A DNA stretch of 64,000 nucleotides from Hirsutella rhossiliensis (lineage: Eukaryota > Ascomycota > Sordariomycetes > Hypocreales > Ophiocordycipitaceae). The stretch is from NCBI RefSeq assembly GCF_020360975.1, contig NW_025408668.1:4526001-4590000 (forward strand), given 5' to 3'. Of the stretch, positions 10,854 through 22,108 are shown in pieces (the first letter of the stretch is position 1; each line of letters starts with the position of its first letter). The notes below the pieces were generated by a model. The model did no database searches and was not told where the DNA came from. It saw nothing but the letters and a program-made list of their open reading frames with translations. Both the position numbers and the translations under genes were made by a program.

Positions 10854-11170
10854 GTTTGGGTCTACGGTGCTGGTAGATTGCCATGTGTAGCCGGGTGGAG
10901 GAGAGTTCGCAAATTCAGGTTCTCTCTATACTCTTCCGCATGCGTACTCCTCCTGGGAATGATTCATCACTTGAAGCCTTTGTCCTTGCCATTCACCCTG
11001 AGCAGTTCATGGTTCCTCGGGACTGTCCACCACAGCCCGTCTCCTCAGACCACGGGAAAGGGAAACATCCTCACCCATATCGGGAAGGTGAGATGACCCA
11101 GTGGAAAGTGATTCTCTATATTTCACTTTCGCCCTCTCTGTCATACGTCGGATTTCATCCCACAGGCTCG

Positions 11171-11563
11171 TCAACAAGCACTGGTCTCCGAGCAAGACGC
11201 GGTCGCCCGTCTCCTAAAGCACGCCAACCAAACCGGCACGTTGCACTGCACAGCGTCCCAGCAGCAAGGTAAGTGCCATGCACGACTTCTCTCCGCGTCG
11301 AATCGGAAAGACACCGGGAGCGGACAGACCAAAGGTGCATCGCCCGGCTCACCATCCGGTTCGAGCCTCAACAAGGCCTCGAAGATTCCCGTCCTGGAGA
11401 CGGCAGCATAGCGAAAGGTCCGCTTGCCCAGTCGCTCTCGCAGCTCGTAGGACATGTCCAGGGGCCTAACGGCTGGCGACGATATCCACCGTAGAAAGTA
11501 CCACCTGCGACACCATTGACGCTCTTTCAGCCGAGCGCAATCCGAGTGGGCACAGCATGTCAT
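11171..11563 (-). CDS. family C protein, divergent member
   Basis: Minus strand, 130 residues. CAHSDC, QWCRRWYF, RTFRYAAV, FEALLRLEPDG and LPCCWD fall in the same order and spacing as in the other family C genes, which shows which overlapping frame is real in this family. The frame is open for a further stretch upstream of the ATG, and a start exon nearer the TATA box at 12,007 is likely. Function unknown. Confidence 0.6.
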   Translation of the reverse strand: MTCCAHSDCARLKERQWCRRWYFLRWISSPAVRPLDMSYELRERLGKRTFRYAAVSRTGIFEALLRLEPDGEPGDAPLVCPLPVSFRFDAERSRAWHLPCCWDAVQCNVPVWLACFRRRATASCSETSAC

Positions 11564-12006
11564 TCCAGAACACGCCGACTCCTTCTGAGGAAGCCGAAGA
11601 AATTCAGGCGGGACTCTCGCGACGGCACTGTTCCGTCAGCATCACGGGCAAAGACCACTCCGCACCGCTCTCCAAGAGCCGAGACCCGAACCAACGGCTC
11701 CGATGGGGCGACAGACAGGTTTAGTACCCCGCCAGGGTGGATATGCTCCCAAGGGGCCACGCCACTAAGTGCGAGGGAGTTTGTTCGTCCCGTTCAACGA
11801 GCTCTCTGCTCCTCAAAAGAAAGCACTCACTCCCGTTCGCTGTGCCACGTCTCCAGCTCGGTCTCATGACCGCCAGTTCCCCGTCGCGGAAAGCTTTTGC
11901 TTCTCCGGAAGTGTTGACGGGAAGGATGAGACTCCGTCATTGTCTCCGAATAAAATAAAAAAGTCTTGAGTTTGCCCAACTCAAGGAAAGTGCGCGGGCG
12001 TCCCCT

Positions 12007-12229
12007 CTTATACCTCCCGTATGATGCATGAATGTCCGGGTGCCTGCCCCGGCCAGTTGTGGAGTGGCTATGTAATCCCTGCGGGCAAACTAGCCAATTG
12101 AAACGCGGCGTGCTCCCTCCGTCACACAAGCCTTCAGCACTGCTCCGTTCCCGCCTGTCTCTGTCGCTTTAGTACTGCAGTGAATCACGTGCGTTCATCC
12201 TGCTCTATGGGCTGGGCCGTTGTGCCATG
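12007..12229 (-). promoter_or_regulatory. promoter, unit 7
   Basis: TATAAG at 12007-12012 (minus), CCGGG..CCCGG hairpin, ATGGCACAAC spacer. Confidence 0.55.
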
Positions 12230-12263
12230 GCCCCCTATAAACCAAACTTAAGTAATAGGGGGC
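12230..12263 (-). other. origin stem-loop, unit 7
   Basis: Complete, TATTAC form. Confidence 0.85.
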
Positions 12264-12725
12264 ACATGCAGTGAGTGACTCCGTCACCCACAGTAACTTC
12301 GCCCTCCAGGCTCGTACCTTTTCCTCCGTCCCGTCGTCCAAGGGCTCCCTCCGGTCGACCAGCTCCTTCCAGTCGCGGGCCCAACGGAGAGTGTTGGATG
12401 TAGCTGCTCGGTCTGTTTGTGTGCAATAGTGACCTTCCGGTTCTTTTGTGTGTTTGGTCTCGTCCCTTGCTCCCCTTCGGTCGCGGTCCTCCATCCCGTG
12501 GTAGGTTGGACTCGCGTGTAAACGTATTGCTCGGTCGAGGATTGTGAATGTGACGCTTCGCTGCTGTCCACGCCTGAACCTTCGGCTCAGTCGCACCCCC
12601 TGCGGGGGATTGCTATCGTAGTCATGATATGCCCTCCGGGGGTGATCATAAGAAGTGTAGTGTTTGCAAGGAGTGTTCTTGTAAACGGTTCAGGTACACT
12701 ATCTTTTCAGGCTCTCTTGTAAACG
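12264..12725 (-). repeat. common region: iterons and mini-hairpins
   Basis: Iterons 12678-12687 and 12716-12725; C(GCA)G, C(GGA)G and C(GAA)G hairpins. Confidence 0.7.
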
Positions 12726-13297
12726 TTTGAGTGAGGCCATCGTGACTTTGTGGGGACTAGATTACGTCAAGGGTCATTCCCTCGTTAATGCTTTACTTAT
12801 TGCTCCTTCCCTGGTCGCATTCATTCAGTGAGGCCATTGTGACTCTCTTTTTTAAAACTACATGTAGGTCTCTTCTAAAGACCCTTTGGGTCGAGTGTAG
12901 ATAGTCTACTAGTAAAGGCTTTACGTGTCGCTCCCCTGGGTCGCGAAGCCATCGTCAAGAAGAAAAACAAATAGGGTTTCGATACGAATTAAGAATATAG
13001 CACCGTCACGGGCACTACACCATTTACGTACGTTATATCGTCACACTCTACTTTGAGCGATGAACACGGTCTTTTGAGCATCTACAAGTGAAGCCATTCC
13101 CAAGTCCCGTTGGGGCAAGTGGGGTTACTACAATGAATGCACTGCTGGGTGCATGTTTGCTAACAAAGAGATGGTACTATACAGTCCCGTGTCTCTGTCT
13201 ACGATGTGCTACGATCGATAAACGATTCAAGTGTGCTGCCCTATGACTGCTCAGAGCGGCCACTCTCCATCCGTGTCCCCAAGTGCCAGGTGGATGT
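12726..13297 (-). other. non-coding 3' region with three copies of the 3' element
   Basis: Variants of the GATGGCTTCAC element occur at about 12,734, 12,831 and 13,088, where other units have one. No open frame is convincing. It may be the joined 3' ends of earlier units. Confidence 0.4.
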
Positions 13298-13534
13298 TCA
13301 GAAGGCTCCTCCCATGTCGCATTTCCCGTCGGCTCCTCTCGTCACCGGGTTGTGCATGTACGCCGTATGATTCGACAATCTCGCCAAGGTCTTAGACCAT
13401 GCAAAAGCCTGTGGTGAGACACCTCCCGGGTTGTCGAACACATGTTCAATATATGTCCCCGGAACAAACGAATCGGAGCCCGTCAAGGGCGTAGAGGAAG
13501 TGGAGTGGACACCCGTCCAACCAAGCCACCACAA
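13298..13534 (-). CDS. family G protein fragment, unit 8
   Basis: Minus strand. The stretch VPGTYIEHVFDNPGGVS aligns with the genes at 24,478 and 32,088 (EHAFN, then GVSLTA), and the exon can end at a donor GTGACG after HNP. The upstream start exon was not identified. Function unknown. Confidence 0.4.
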   Translation of the reverse strand: MWWLGWTGVHSTSSTPLTGSDSFVPGTYIEHVFDNPGGVSPQAFAWSKTLARLSNHTAYMHNPVTRGADGKCDMGGAF

Positions 13535-13927
13535 GACTCTTGTCCGATCCGCTTGGATCCTAAAGAAAGATTCCTTCCTCGTTCCAACTTACTGTCTTCT
13601 CGACCAAACCCTCCCGGGCTACATGAAAAAGTTTATCGTCTGCTGTACGAGAGGGGCGGTGGCTCCTCTTATCCCCTCTCCTATCGTCGAGTCGTGCCGC
13701 AGGCAGCATCAGTAAAGCCTCCCCGGCTCAGGAAAAGAGTCAACCATCCCGTCGTCAGGTAGTAACCCTCCGGGAACACACACAATCGATTGTGAACGGA
13801 AACGTGAACTTACTCTGGTAAGTGAGAGGTCTCCGTATGCTCAAACCATATCAACCAGCCCGGTGTATAAGAAGAGATCAGAACCTTGCCAGGTTTTGTC
13901 GAAAGAAAGTGGGCGGGCATCAAGCCC

Positions 13928-14160
13928 TTTAAACACTCCGTTCTCTGTGGGGTCCCCACCCATGTCCGGGTTGCCACCCCGTCCATCTCTGCAACTGGCT
14001 ATGCAACCACTACGTGGAAGCTATCCAATCGAAACGTGACCCTCTCCCCCCTGTCGAGCTGTCTCTTATGACTCACTTCTTCCCGTCCCGTCCATCCGTG
14101 CTAGTACCACACTCAATCACGTGCGTGAAAGGTGTCTATGGGCTGGGCCGTTGTGCCATG
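13928..14160 (-). promoter_or_regulatory. promoter, unit 8
   Basis: TTTAAA at 13928-13933 stands where other units have TATAAA; ATGGCACAAC spacer. Confidence 0.45.
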
Positions 14161-14168
14161 GCCCCCTA
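14161..14168 (-). other. broken origin: one arm only, unit 8
   Basis: Only the TAGGGGGC arm remains (gene sense); the loop, the other arm and the whole mini-hairpin chain are missing, and the arm is joined straight to an iteron at 14180-14189. The unit is about 450 bases short. Confidence 0.75.
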
Positions 14169-14502
14169 CGTTGAGTGTACTTGTAAACGGTTTCTATCTA
14201 GGATGCTTATAGGTTTCATGTGGTAGCCGGGGCGGTGGGTGCTTCTATTCAGCAGCATAGGTTCAGTCTGCCCCTTGTGAACGTGGTCACTCTATCTGTA
14301 CTTCTACTTCCGTGCCACATTTTCTGCCCGCTCCCCCTGTCGCTTCCTCTGCTGTCCTGGGTTGCTGTGGCGCTTTCCCCACGGTCACTGTTCCTCCTTC
14401 CGATTCTTCTCCCGAGGGCTGGGTCTACGGTCCTTGAGGTCTGCCGTCCAACTGTCTGCGCGGAGATAGTCTGAAGGTCAGGGTGCTTCTTGGCCTATAC
14501 GT
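14169..14502 (-). other. remnant common region and 3' region, unit 8/9
   Basis: One exact iteron at 14180-14189, followed by sequence without a convincing gene. Confidence 0.45.
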
Positions 14503-15305
14503 TCACAGGGGCTGCCGTCTGCCGTCTACGTGCCATGTGAGGGCATCGTGACGACTCGAAAAGGAAGGCGGGGTTGCCCCCTCAGCGTCCGACTGCTTGT
14601 CTTCCGACGTTTCAGTCTTTTCCCTCTCGTCACTGCTTCTCCCACGGGCGTGTTTCTGCCGTGCTTCTCGGCAAGGGCTTTGGCGGTTCGCTTCTCTCAC
14701 CCAACGAGTCCACACCGACTCTTGTCCTGTCCAATTGGCCGCGGGATGGTGGTCGACGGAGCGCCCGGGCGCGCGGAGTGCATTCCCTTTTCCTCGAGAA
14801 CGGAAACAAGCGGGAGCGTAGCCCGCAGGGCGCAGTGGAAGCGCGTGCACAGGATACAGATCGAGTCTCCCAAGATGCGGATACCGACCGAAATCCTCCA
14901 AGGGGAACAAGTGGAGCGCAAGCCCGGCCGAGGGCTGCGGCGGGAACGCGTGCACCAGTCAGTCGGCACCTGATGCTTTCTCCTTCCACGGGAAGAAAGA
15001 AACAAGGAAAAAAACAGAACAGGCCTGTGCGTGTCTCTTGACCACCGGTATCCCGGTGATTTCAGTTCAAACGATGCTTTCTGCTCGACGAAAGTAAGAG
15101 GACAAAACCCGAGTCTGTCCATGTCTCTAGACCGTCACTGCTCGTGCTCCGGGTAGGTTCTCACCCAGAGTGTCCTTCTTGTCCCTGTCTGTGTTTGTCA
15201 ATAGTCCTTACCGTCCGGTGTCTTGTCGTGGCGCAGCCACCATGTAGTCTCCCGTGACTAGACTGTTCTCACCAGGCGGTCCTCTGGTCGCGCCGTAGAC
15301 GCCAT
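14503..15305 (-). CDS. family G gene, unit 9
   Basis: Minus strand. ATG 15305 begins MASTARPEDRL and reaches a donor, CTG|GTGAGA. A middle exon has LRSRLFPF and ALRR as in the gene at 22,618, and ends at a donor GTGAGAG. The 3' joins are not resolved, so the lower limit is approximate. Short hairpins such as GTGGCTGCGCCAC occur in the 5' part. Confidence 0.35.
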
Positions 15306-15382
15306 TGCCCTCTTCGCCAAGGAAAATGAAGAGGAGAGGAACCGTGCTGGGTTCAGTGGTGTGTTGGAGGGCTCCGTCCCCT

Positions 15383-15615
15383 CTTATAATCTTTCAATGT
15401 TTGCGCTCCCGCATATGTCCGGGTCTCCCCGTCCATACTTGCCTGGCTATGCAACCACTACGTGGAAGCTATCCAATGAGAACCAGCATCCTCCCTCCAT
15501 TCAGATAGGCTGTTATGACTCACTGCTGTCCGTCCCGTCCTTCCGTGCTATGTACTGTAGTCAATCCCTGGGCGGGAAAGCTACCTATGAACTGGGGCTG
15601 GGCCGTTGTGCCATG
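15383..15615 (-). promoter_or_regulatory. promoter, unit 9
   Basis: TATAAG at 15383-15388 (minus), ATGGCACAAC spacer. Confidence 0.55.
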
Positions 15616-15649
15616 GCCCCCTATAAACCAAACTTAAGTATTCGGGGGC
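15616..15649 (-). other. origin stem-loop with mismatched arm, unit 9
   Basis: Left arm reads CCCCCGAATAC in gene sense, so the inner stem base pairs are lost. The same variant ends the twin unit at 29,469. Confidence 0.8.
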
Positions 15650-16103
15650 AAAGGCACAGAGTGACCTCCCGTCACACCCATCACTCCCCTCCAGGTCGTG
15701 TACCTTCTCCTCCGTCGAACTCTCCCTCCGGTCGATCAACTCACTCCGTTCGTGGCCCAGAGGTACTGTTTGTATGTGTTTCGTACGTGCCCGGTACTTT
15801 TCAATTGTGTTCGCCTGGCTCACTCGTTCCCTTGCTCTCTACGATCGCTCGGTCAAGCCTCTCGTCTTATGTCGTCCAGTGTAGTGTCCGTCGCGCGCCT
15901 TTCAGACGCTTGCTCCTCCCGTCGCGTGAAGACCGGCTTGTAAACGTCGTACTCAATCGAATATCGTGAGTGTGACTCTTCACAGCCAGCCCTTCGGCCT
16001 GTCTGCACCCCTTTGGGGATTGCCTCCATAGTCGTGAATGAGTCCTCCGGAGGTGATCTTCAAGTCTGTCCCTTGTAAACGGGATTGGGTGAGCTTGTAA
16101 ACG
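15650..16103 (-). repeat. common region: iterons and mini-hairpins
   Basis: Iterons 15937-15946, 16072-16081 and 16094-16103; near-identical to 29,011-29,468 in the other orientation. Confidence 0.72.
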
Positions 16104-16243
16104 GGTTAGGTCTACGATATGGGTGGTGTTTATCTGTAGCGGGGTGGGTGTGATCATAGAAGGAGAGAGCATGTGACGAAGAAAAGTCAAGTTCACTTCA
16201 ATATTAAGAGATCCATGTGCGCATACTATCTGCACTTCGAGAG

Positions 16244-16259
16244 GTGAAGCTATCGTGAC
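16244..16259 (-). terminator. conserved 3' element
   Basis: GTCACGATAGCTTCAC in gene sense, about 140 bases past the family C stop. Confidence 0.4.
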
Positions 16260-16394
16260 ATCCGAAAACGGAAACTACTCAATCTCAATCGAGCAAGTCG
16301 GCCCTCTACAAGCCGAGTACACCCGCAGCGCCGACGCTGTGTTCGAAAAGGACCACCAAACGAAAGAAAAAGCTGCACGACTGCATCAAGCCCG

Positions 16395-16943
16395 TCATAC
16401 CTCCCATATGCCCGTGTCAACCATGTCGTCCCAAAAATGGTCCAACAACTGACGAGAACCCGAGTGGACGACATCCTCCTCATCATGTCCCGGAGCCAAA
16501 GGGACACTTGCGTCTGCATCTTTCCGACGCAGCAAGAAAGCGGTGCAAGGATGAACCTCGAGAGTCCCGCATTCTCCGAGGCGACCATAGAGGGGCTGCC
16601 GCCAGAAGTGTCTCCAGTCTATCGCCATCCTTGGAGCCGAGCCTCCGTTGTCCGGGTCTAGGTAGAGCAACACTCTGTGATGGAAAAGGCCGCCCCGTGC
16701 AGACTGTGCCGCCGAGTAACAGAAGTCTCTGGGACCTAGGCATCCGCTGAGTTTCTCCGAAAGCGAAGAAGTCGACAGACTGTGTCTCGTGACCGAGTGG
16801 ATGAAGACCCAACGTTTGCACCAGCGCTGGGCTCGGGAGGCAGAGCAAGACCGGTGACTGCAGCAGTAACAAAGCCAGGGCCTCGGCATGAAGCCAGAAA
16901 GATCGTCCGCAGGACATGTCGCGTGCAAAGGTGGCAGTTCCAT
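16395..16943 (-). CDS. family C protein, reverse copy of 28,169-28,720
   Basis: Minus strand from ATG 16943. CCSHRSC, QRWCKRWVF, LGPRDFCYSAAQ and the final WDDMVDTGIWEV are present. In this copy the stretch between DPDNGG and the end is read partly in another frame because of missing bases near 16,590-16,650, which the forward copy does not share. Confidence 0.62.
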   Translation of the reverse strand: MELPPLHATCPADDLSGFMPRPWLCYCCSHRSCSASRAQRWCKRWVFIHSVTRHSLSTSSLSEKLSGCLGPRDFCYSAAQSARGGLFHHRVLLYLDPDNGGSAPRMAIDWRHFWRQPLYGRLGECGTLEVHPCTAFLLRRKDADASVPLAPGHDEEDVVHSGSRQLLDHFWDDMVDTGIWEV

Positions 16944-17305
16944 GCTGCCTCCCCCCACTGACCAAGGGGAGGAAAGACTCCCGTCCAAAGCGAGACTCCG
17001 TGGGTGCGATGTCAGACCTAGCCGGCGCTACTCGATCGCTGGATAAGAAGTAACAAGAGCTGTGCTCCAGCACAAGTGAAAACCCATGGCGAAAAACCTC
17101 CACCGGTTGCACAATCCTGTGTGACGTGTCTCTCCCCCGCTTGGGCTCGGATGCCGGGTGGGCAGAGCGTTGCGTGTGGACTCCTTCAAAGAGTCGGGAA
17201 CAGGCAAAGGTGATTCCGCAAGAATCAAATCACTCCGCTGACTGCCCTCCGGGAAAATGAGAAAACGAAAAACCATCCTCGGTTCCTGGAAGTGGGCGAA
17301 GCCCT

Positions 17306-17521
17306 CTTCATTTGTCTCCGACGCGTACAGTGTCCGGGTTCTCAACCCATCCAAGAGTGGAGTGGCGTAAGCCCTGCGGGCAAACTACCCAATAGCAACG
17401 TGCCGTCTTCCCTCCAGTCGCCAGGCTCTTATGACTACCTTCACTCCATCCTGTCCCTTTCGGTCTAGTACCACAGTCATACTAACGTAAGCTGTCTAGA
17501 ACGTTGGGCCGTTGTGCCATG
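17306..17521 (-). promoter_or_regulatory. promoter, unit 10
   Basis: Weak AT-rich site (ACAAATGAAG) at the TATA position, CCGGGTT hairpin, ATGGCACAAC spacer. Confidence 0.45.
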
Positions 17522-17555
17522 GCCCCCTATAAACCAAACTTAAGTAATAGGGGGC
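17522..17555 (-). other. origin stem-loop, unit 10
   Basis: Complete, TATTAC form. Confidence 0.85.
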
Positions 17556-18028
17556 GCATGGGTCAAAGTGACTTCCCGTCACCGTCTGCACACTCCTTCC
17601 AGTCGCGTACCTTTGACCTCCATCCTGTCGTTCAAAACTCCCTCCGGTCGAAGGGCTCCCTCCAGTCGCGGGCCCAACGGTATTGTTTGTAGTGTATTTG
17701 TATGGGAGAGTGACTTGGAGTGGTGTGTCCGTGTGGGTATTCGTCACTCAGTCCGTATTCATGATTGTGTATTGTCGTGTTTAGTCCGTCGCGCGCCCTT
17801 ACGGACACTTGCTCCTCCTCCTGGAGTCGACCAGCTTGTAAACGCCTTGCTCAGTTGAAGAGTGTCAACGTGGCTCTCCACAGCCAGTCCTACGGCCTGT
17901 CTGCACCCCCTGCGGGGGGTTGCCTCCATAGTCATGAGTGGATTGGAGGTTCAGTGTGGTAGCCCTTGCAATGTGTTATCTTGTAAACGGGTTTAGGTAC
18001 ACTATCTTGGCTGGTCTGCTTGTAAACG
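17556..18028 (-). repeat. common region: iterons and mini-hairpins
   Basis: Iterons 17835-17844, 17980-17989 and 18019-18028; C(GCA)G and C(GTA)G hairpins. Confidence 0.72.
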
Positions 18029-18349
18029 CTTCTTCAGAGATGTCTACGCCTTCTGTGGTCATGTCTGTGGTCGAGCGAGGGCATCATGGGTGCTGCATTG
18101 GGCAAGTGTAGTCGTGTCCCTCGAGGTCTACTGTCCTACTGCTCTACGCATGGCTTGAATGGTGAAGATGGCCGAGTGAGGCTATTCCCAAGCCTGGAAA
18201 GGGAAAGTGAGGTGATCCCCTCCCGTGTCTACACGTCCAAGTCTCCATCCTTTCCGTCACTTGCAATCCCATCCTGGTCCGTTTGCGTGAAACGTGCAAG
18301 CCGTTTATTTGCATTCAGGCTGTCCAGGTCCACGGATTGAGAAGTCGCC

Positions 18350-19006
18350 TACCTTGTCCAAATGTGGGGAGTGCCGTGACCACGGTCTCAGTCCGTGCAA
18401 AACCACAGATTACCTGGGCAGTAGTCGTCACTCTCCGCCCGGCTGCACACCGTACGTCACCTTCGGAAGCAATGACGAGGGCGGGTAAGATGAAGCGATC
18501 AACGCAATAAGACGAGAAACAAGAAACGAGGCACTAGCCGACAGATGAACTCTCCTCTTACTCTTGTCATGTCCGCCGGGCCATCGATGGACTCCAACCA
18601 AGACGATTTCCTCTGGAACCCCGACAGAGCCTCACGTTTCGCATGGGTAACCACCGCATGTGCCTAGCCATGCTTCTTCAGCAAGGCCTCGACATCCTCC
18701 CGGGTCTCCGTATGCTCCTCGCGACCGGCTCCGGAAAAGAGTCGAACGACGACGACGACCGTAGCGCTGCCAACACTGCTTTCTCCAAGAACCCTGCTGG
18801 GGGCAGAAAGGAAACAAGAACCTACAAACTCGGGACACGGCCCTTTCGTGTCTGGAGGAAGTGAAAGACTCACGCTTTCTTCCTGAAAAAACCCCGAGGT
18901 GACTGCTCTGCGTCTTCCAAAGGAGAAGGGCTCTAGCCCAAATACTTACCACATCCACACATGAAGAATACGGGATCACTCGCGTGATCAGCGACTCCGT
19001 CACCAC
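18350..19006 (-). CDS. unresolved spliced gene, unit 11
   Basis: Minus strand. An exon ending PYSSCVDV meets a strong donor GTAAGT near 18,954, and an acceptor TTTTTTCAG follows about 65 bases on. Downstream a strand-then-helix segment, ATVVVVVRLF then TREDVEALLKKHG, looks like the start of the family B domain. Start, end and later joins are uncertain. Confidence 0.3.
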
Positions 19007-19210
19007 TTCGTGGATAATATTCCCTTCGTTGCCACTTGCAACTGTGTAAGGTGGAGGAAGAAAACTCTGTCAGGCAATCACTGGCGAATCAATCTTTTCC
19101 GCCGGGAAAAAGAAGTTAACTCCGTGGGTGCTTTGTCTGCAAAGTGAACCTGCCTGGGTAAATGAAGAAGATCAGTCCTCCCCGGATCTGTTGTGTCGAG
19201 CGGTGCCCTC

Positions 19211-19434
19211 CTTTATGTCTCTCGACGGTTTTGAAAATGTCCGGCCCTGCGCCCGTCCAGATGTGGAGTGTCTATGTAAGCTAAAGCAAACAGACATGTG
19301 ACGCGCCATCTTCCCTCCGTTCGATTGGCCCTTAGTACCCGCTTCGTTCCTTCCTGTCACTTTCGTGCTAAAGACTGCAGCGTATCTACTTTGTAGTAAC
19401 ACACTGCTCTAGAACGTTGGGCCGTTGTGCCATG
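19211..19434 (-). promoter_or_regulatory. promoter, unit 11
   Basis: CATAAAG at 19211-19217 (minus), CCGG hairpin, ATGGCACAAC spacer. Confidence 0.5.
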
Positions 19435-19469
19435 GCCCCCTATAAACCAAACTTAAGGATATAGGGGGC
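19435..19469 (-). other. origin stem-loop, unit 11
   Basis: TATATCC form of the left-arm/loop edge. Confidence 0.82.
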
Positions 19470-19953
19470 GCGGGGGTATGCGTGACCTCCCGTCACACAC
19501 CGACTTCGCCCTCCAGGCTCGTACCAGTGTCCTCCCTCCAGTCGTCCAGTTCCTCGTTCCACTCGTCAGATCTCGCCCGCTCATACAAAACCCTCCGGTC
19601 GTGGCCCAGGCTGTGATTGGCGGTTGTGTGTGCGGGTGTTCACGTGGTTGTGTGTGACTGAGTGACTTGGGGTGGTGTGTTTGTGTGTTGGTATCCGTCA
19701 CTTAGTCCGTACCGGTATGCACGATTGTTCTTTGGTGCGACTGTGTAGTGTTTAGTCCGTCGCGCGCCTTTCAGACGCTCGCCCTCGTGTCCTGTGTAGA
19801 TTCCTAGTGAACGGGTTGAGTCGATTTGAAGATTCTTGCAGCGTGGCTCTCCACAGTCAGTCCTTCGGCCTGCCTGCACCCCCTTCGGGGATTGCCTTCA
19901 TAGCTCTGAAGGATCCTCCGGAGGTGATCACTCCAGTCTGTCTCTTGTAAACG
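19470..19953 (-). repeat. common region: iterons and mini-hairpins
   Basis: Exact iteron 19944-19953, variant 19804-19813. Confidence 0.68.
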
Positions 19954-20249
19954 CTGTCAGGTGCTTGCAAAGGGGTTCAAGGTGTAGTCGGGCAGCGGAA
20001 TCTGGATTCATTCCGTCAGTCTCTTCTAGACGAGGAGGGCTGAGTCTACTATCTGTTCCGTTCCTTGTTAAACGGCTCATGGAGAAAGGTCTACGCGGAG
20101 GAAGAAAAGACCGTGTGCGATGTGTTGCGTCCAGTAGAGGCCGGGGATGCATTGGGGTGAAGTCTACATGTGTGTTGGAAGGGGGGGGGCGGCAGCGGGT
20201 GCCTTTATACCCTGGATGTGACCCATTTGCGTCCGGGTCTCACGCCCGG

Positions 20250-21000
20250 TCAATTGTGTGGGTGCATGGAAGCTTGCAGAACCTGGCCGAAGCTGCCTCT
20301 GACTAGCCATGTTCCCTCGCGGTAACTATCTCTATTTTCCTCCGTGTGTCTGTCTACGAGTGAGGGCATCGTGAGTGCCGTCTTGGGTGTGTGGGGCCGT
20401 CCCCTTCTCTCCGAGTGTTCCTTCGCAGTCACTTGACTCTCACCAAGTCCCTCAAGGCCCGGGGCACGAAAACGGCTTTGGTGAAACGCCCGCCAGGGCT
20501 GTTGAACGCAGTGGATAAGTGTAGAAACGGAAGCAAGCGGAGCGCAGCCCGCATGGGCGGAGGGGAGCGAGTGAACAATGTCCAACCTGTTCTCACCCGA
20601 TGCCTTCTGGCAATTGAGTCACGGTGTTCGCAAGGGAGTCTTACCCAGATGCGGATACCAACCGAGTCCCCATGGCGGGGACAGTGTAGAAGAAAGAGAG
20701 TGCCGTGGACAAGTGAGTCCACTCAGAGTGCTTCTCTTCTCTTTGTTCCCCCCGTTCGTTTCTTCTTGATCACTGATCCTCTGTGTCTGTCCGTTCCTCT
20801 CGTCACCTTTCTCACCTTGTTTCTTCGCAGTCACTTGACTCTGATTGTTCCTCTCGTCACTTTCTTCTCCTTGTGTCCCCCAGGCCACGTTGTATGTGTG
20901 CGTCCATCCCTCCGGTCCTCTGTCTGCTGTCTCAGTCAGTCAAGGCTGGTGTGAAAGAACTGCAGCGTTCTGTGTAGTCGAGGGGCGGTAGCGCCTCCGT
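20250..21000 (-). CDS. family G gene, unit 12, non-AUG at the usual start
   Basis: Minus strand. At 21000-20998 the family start phrase reads ACGGAGGCGCTACCGCCCCT where 22,618 and 33,672 have ATG. The exon carries LRLLPFLHLSTAFNSPGG and can end at a donor GTGAGA at 20443. Later exons were not resolved. Confidence 0.35.
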
Positions 21001-21080
21001 CCCCTTGCCTCCTCTTCAAAATGAAAGAGGAGAGTAGAACCGTCTTAGGTTCCAGTGTCAAAGAGGCGGGCACCCCCCTT

Positions 21081-21304
21081 CTTATAGCTCACCTCGTGGG
21101 TGTGTTCTCCACCTGTGTCCGGGTGGTCTCCCACCCCGTCATATGACTTGGACGTGCATGGAAGCTACGCAACCTGCATCCTCTGCACCGACCTGATCCT
21201 CTCGTCTCATTGGTCGTTATGACTGCATGCACTCCCCCCCGTCGTTTCTGCTTAGTACCACACCAAGCTGCGCAAGGTGTCTAGAGCTGGGCCGTTGTGC
21301 CATG
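21081..21304 (-). promoter_or_regulatory. promoter, unit 12
   Basis: TATAAG at 21081-21086 (minus), long CCGGGTGG hairpin, ATGGCACAAC spacer. Confidence 0.55.
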
Positions 21305-21336
21305 GCCCCTATAAACCAAACTTAAGTAATAGGGGC
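21305..21336 (-). other. origin stem-loop, unit 12
   Basis: Both arms one base shorter (four C and four G). Confidence 0.82.
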
Positions 21337-21979
21337 CTGGGTGTCCGAGTGACTCTGTCCTCTCACAATCCTCGCCTCCAGCTGCGGTACCTTGACTCCT
21401 CCAGTCGTGCAAAGACTCCTCCGGTCGAACAGCTCCTTCCAGTCGCGGGCCCAACGGGTACTGTTTGTACGTGTTTGACGCGTGGGAGTGACTTGAGTCT
21501 GGCTTGAGCTGGTGTCGGTGCATTGTGTGGTCAAGTGGGTGGGTGACTGAGTGAGCAGTAGAGCAGAGTAGAGTGTTGTGTGTGTGTGTCGTTGAACTCA
21601 CTCAGTCCGTGTTTCCGTCTGTTGTGTTTTGATCTCGTCCCTTTGCTCGTTGCACTCGCAGGTCCTCCGTCCCGTGACTGTGTAGTTGTTCTTGTGAACG
21701 TGTTGACTCGGTCGAAGAGTTGTGAGTGTGGCTCTTCACAGTCGAACCTTCGGCTCGCCTGCACACCCTTCGGGCGTGGGTTCCGTAGTCATGAATGATT
21801 CCGGGGTGATCAGAGGAGTGGATTACTTGAAGGGTTTCACCTTGTAAACGTGTGTGGTCCACCATCTTGTATCTACACCTTGTAAACGTATCGCTCTACT
21901 CTATCTATGTGTTCCTTCCCGTCACTCATCCTGTCTTGCTCCGGCCTTAAGCCTGCCGTCTTTGTTTCCCTTGTGAACG
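21337..21979 (-). repeat. common region: iterons and mini-hairpins
   Basis: Iterons 21841-21850 and 21879-21888, variants 21691-21700 and 21970-21979. Near-identical to 61,885-62,441 and to part of 36,814-37,360. Confidence 0.72.
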
Positions 21980-22014
21980 ATGTACTCAATTGATGAAGTC
22001 TAGTGTACGTGTCG

Positions 22015-22030
22015 GATGAAGCCATCACGA
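22015..22030 (-). terminator. conserved 3' element with hairpin
   Basis: GATGGCTTCATC in gene sense, preceded by CGAT..ATCG. Confidence 0.4.
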
Positions 22031-22108
22031 TTGCCGTATCGGGCAAGTGGGGTGTCTACGGTGCGATGTGTGACCAGGCCAGTGCACTCCCGCGTGCATC
22101 CTCTGTCT

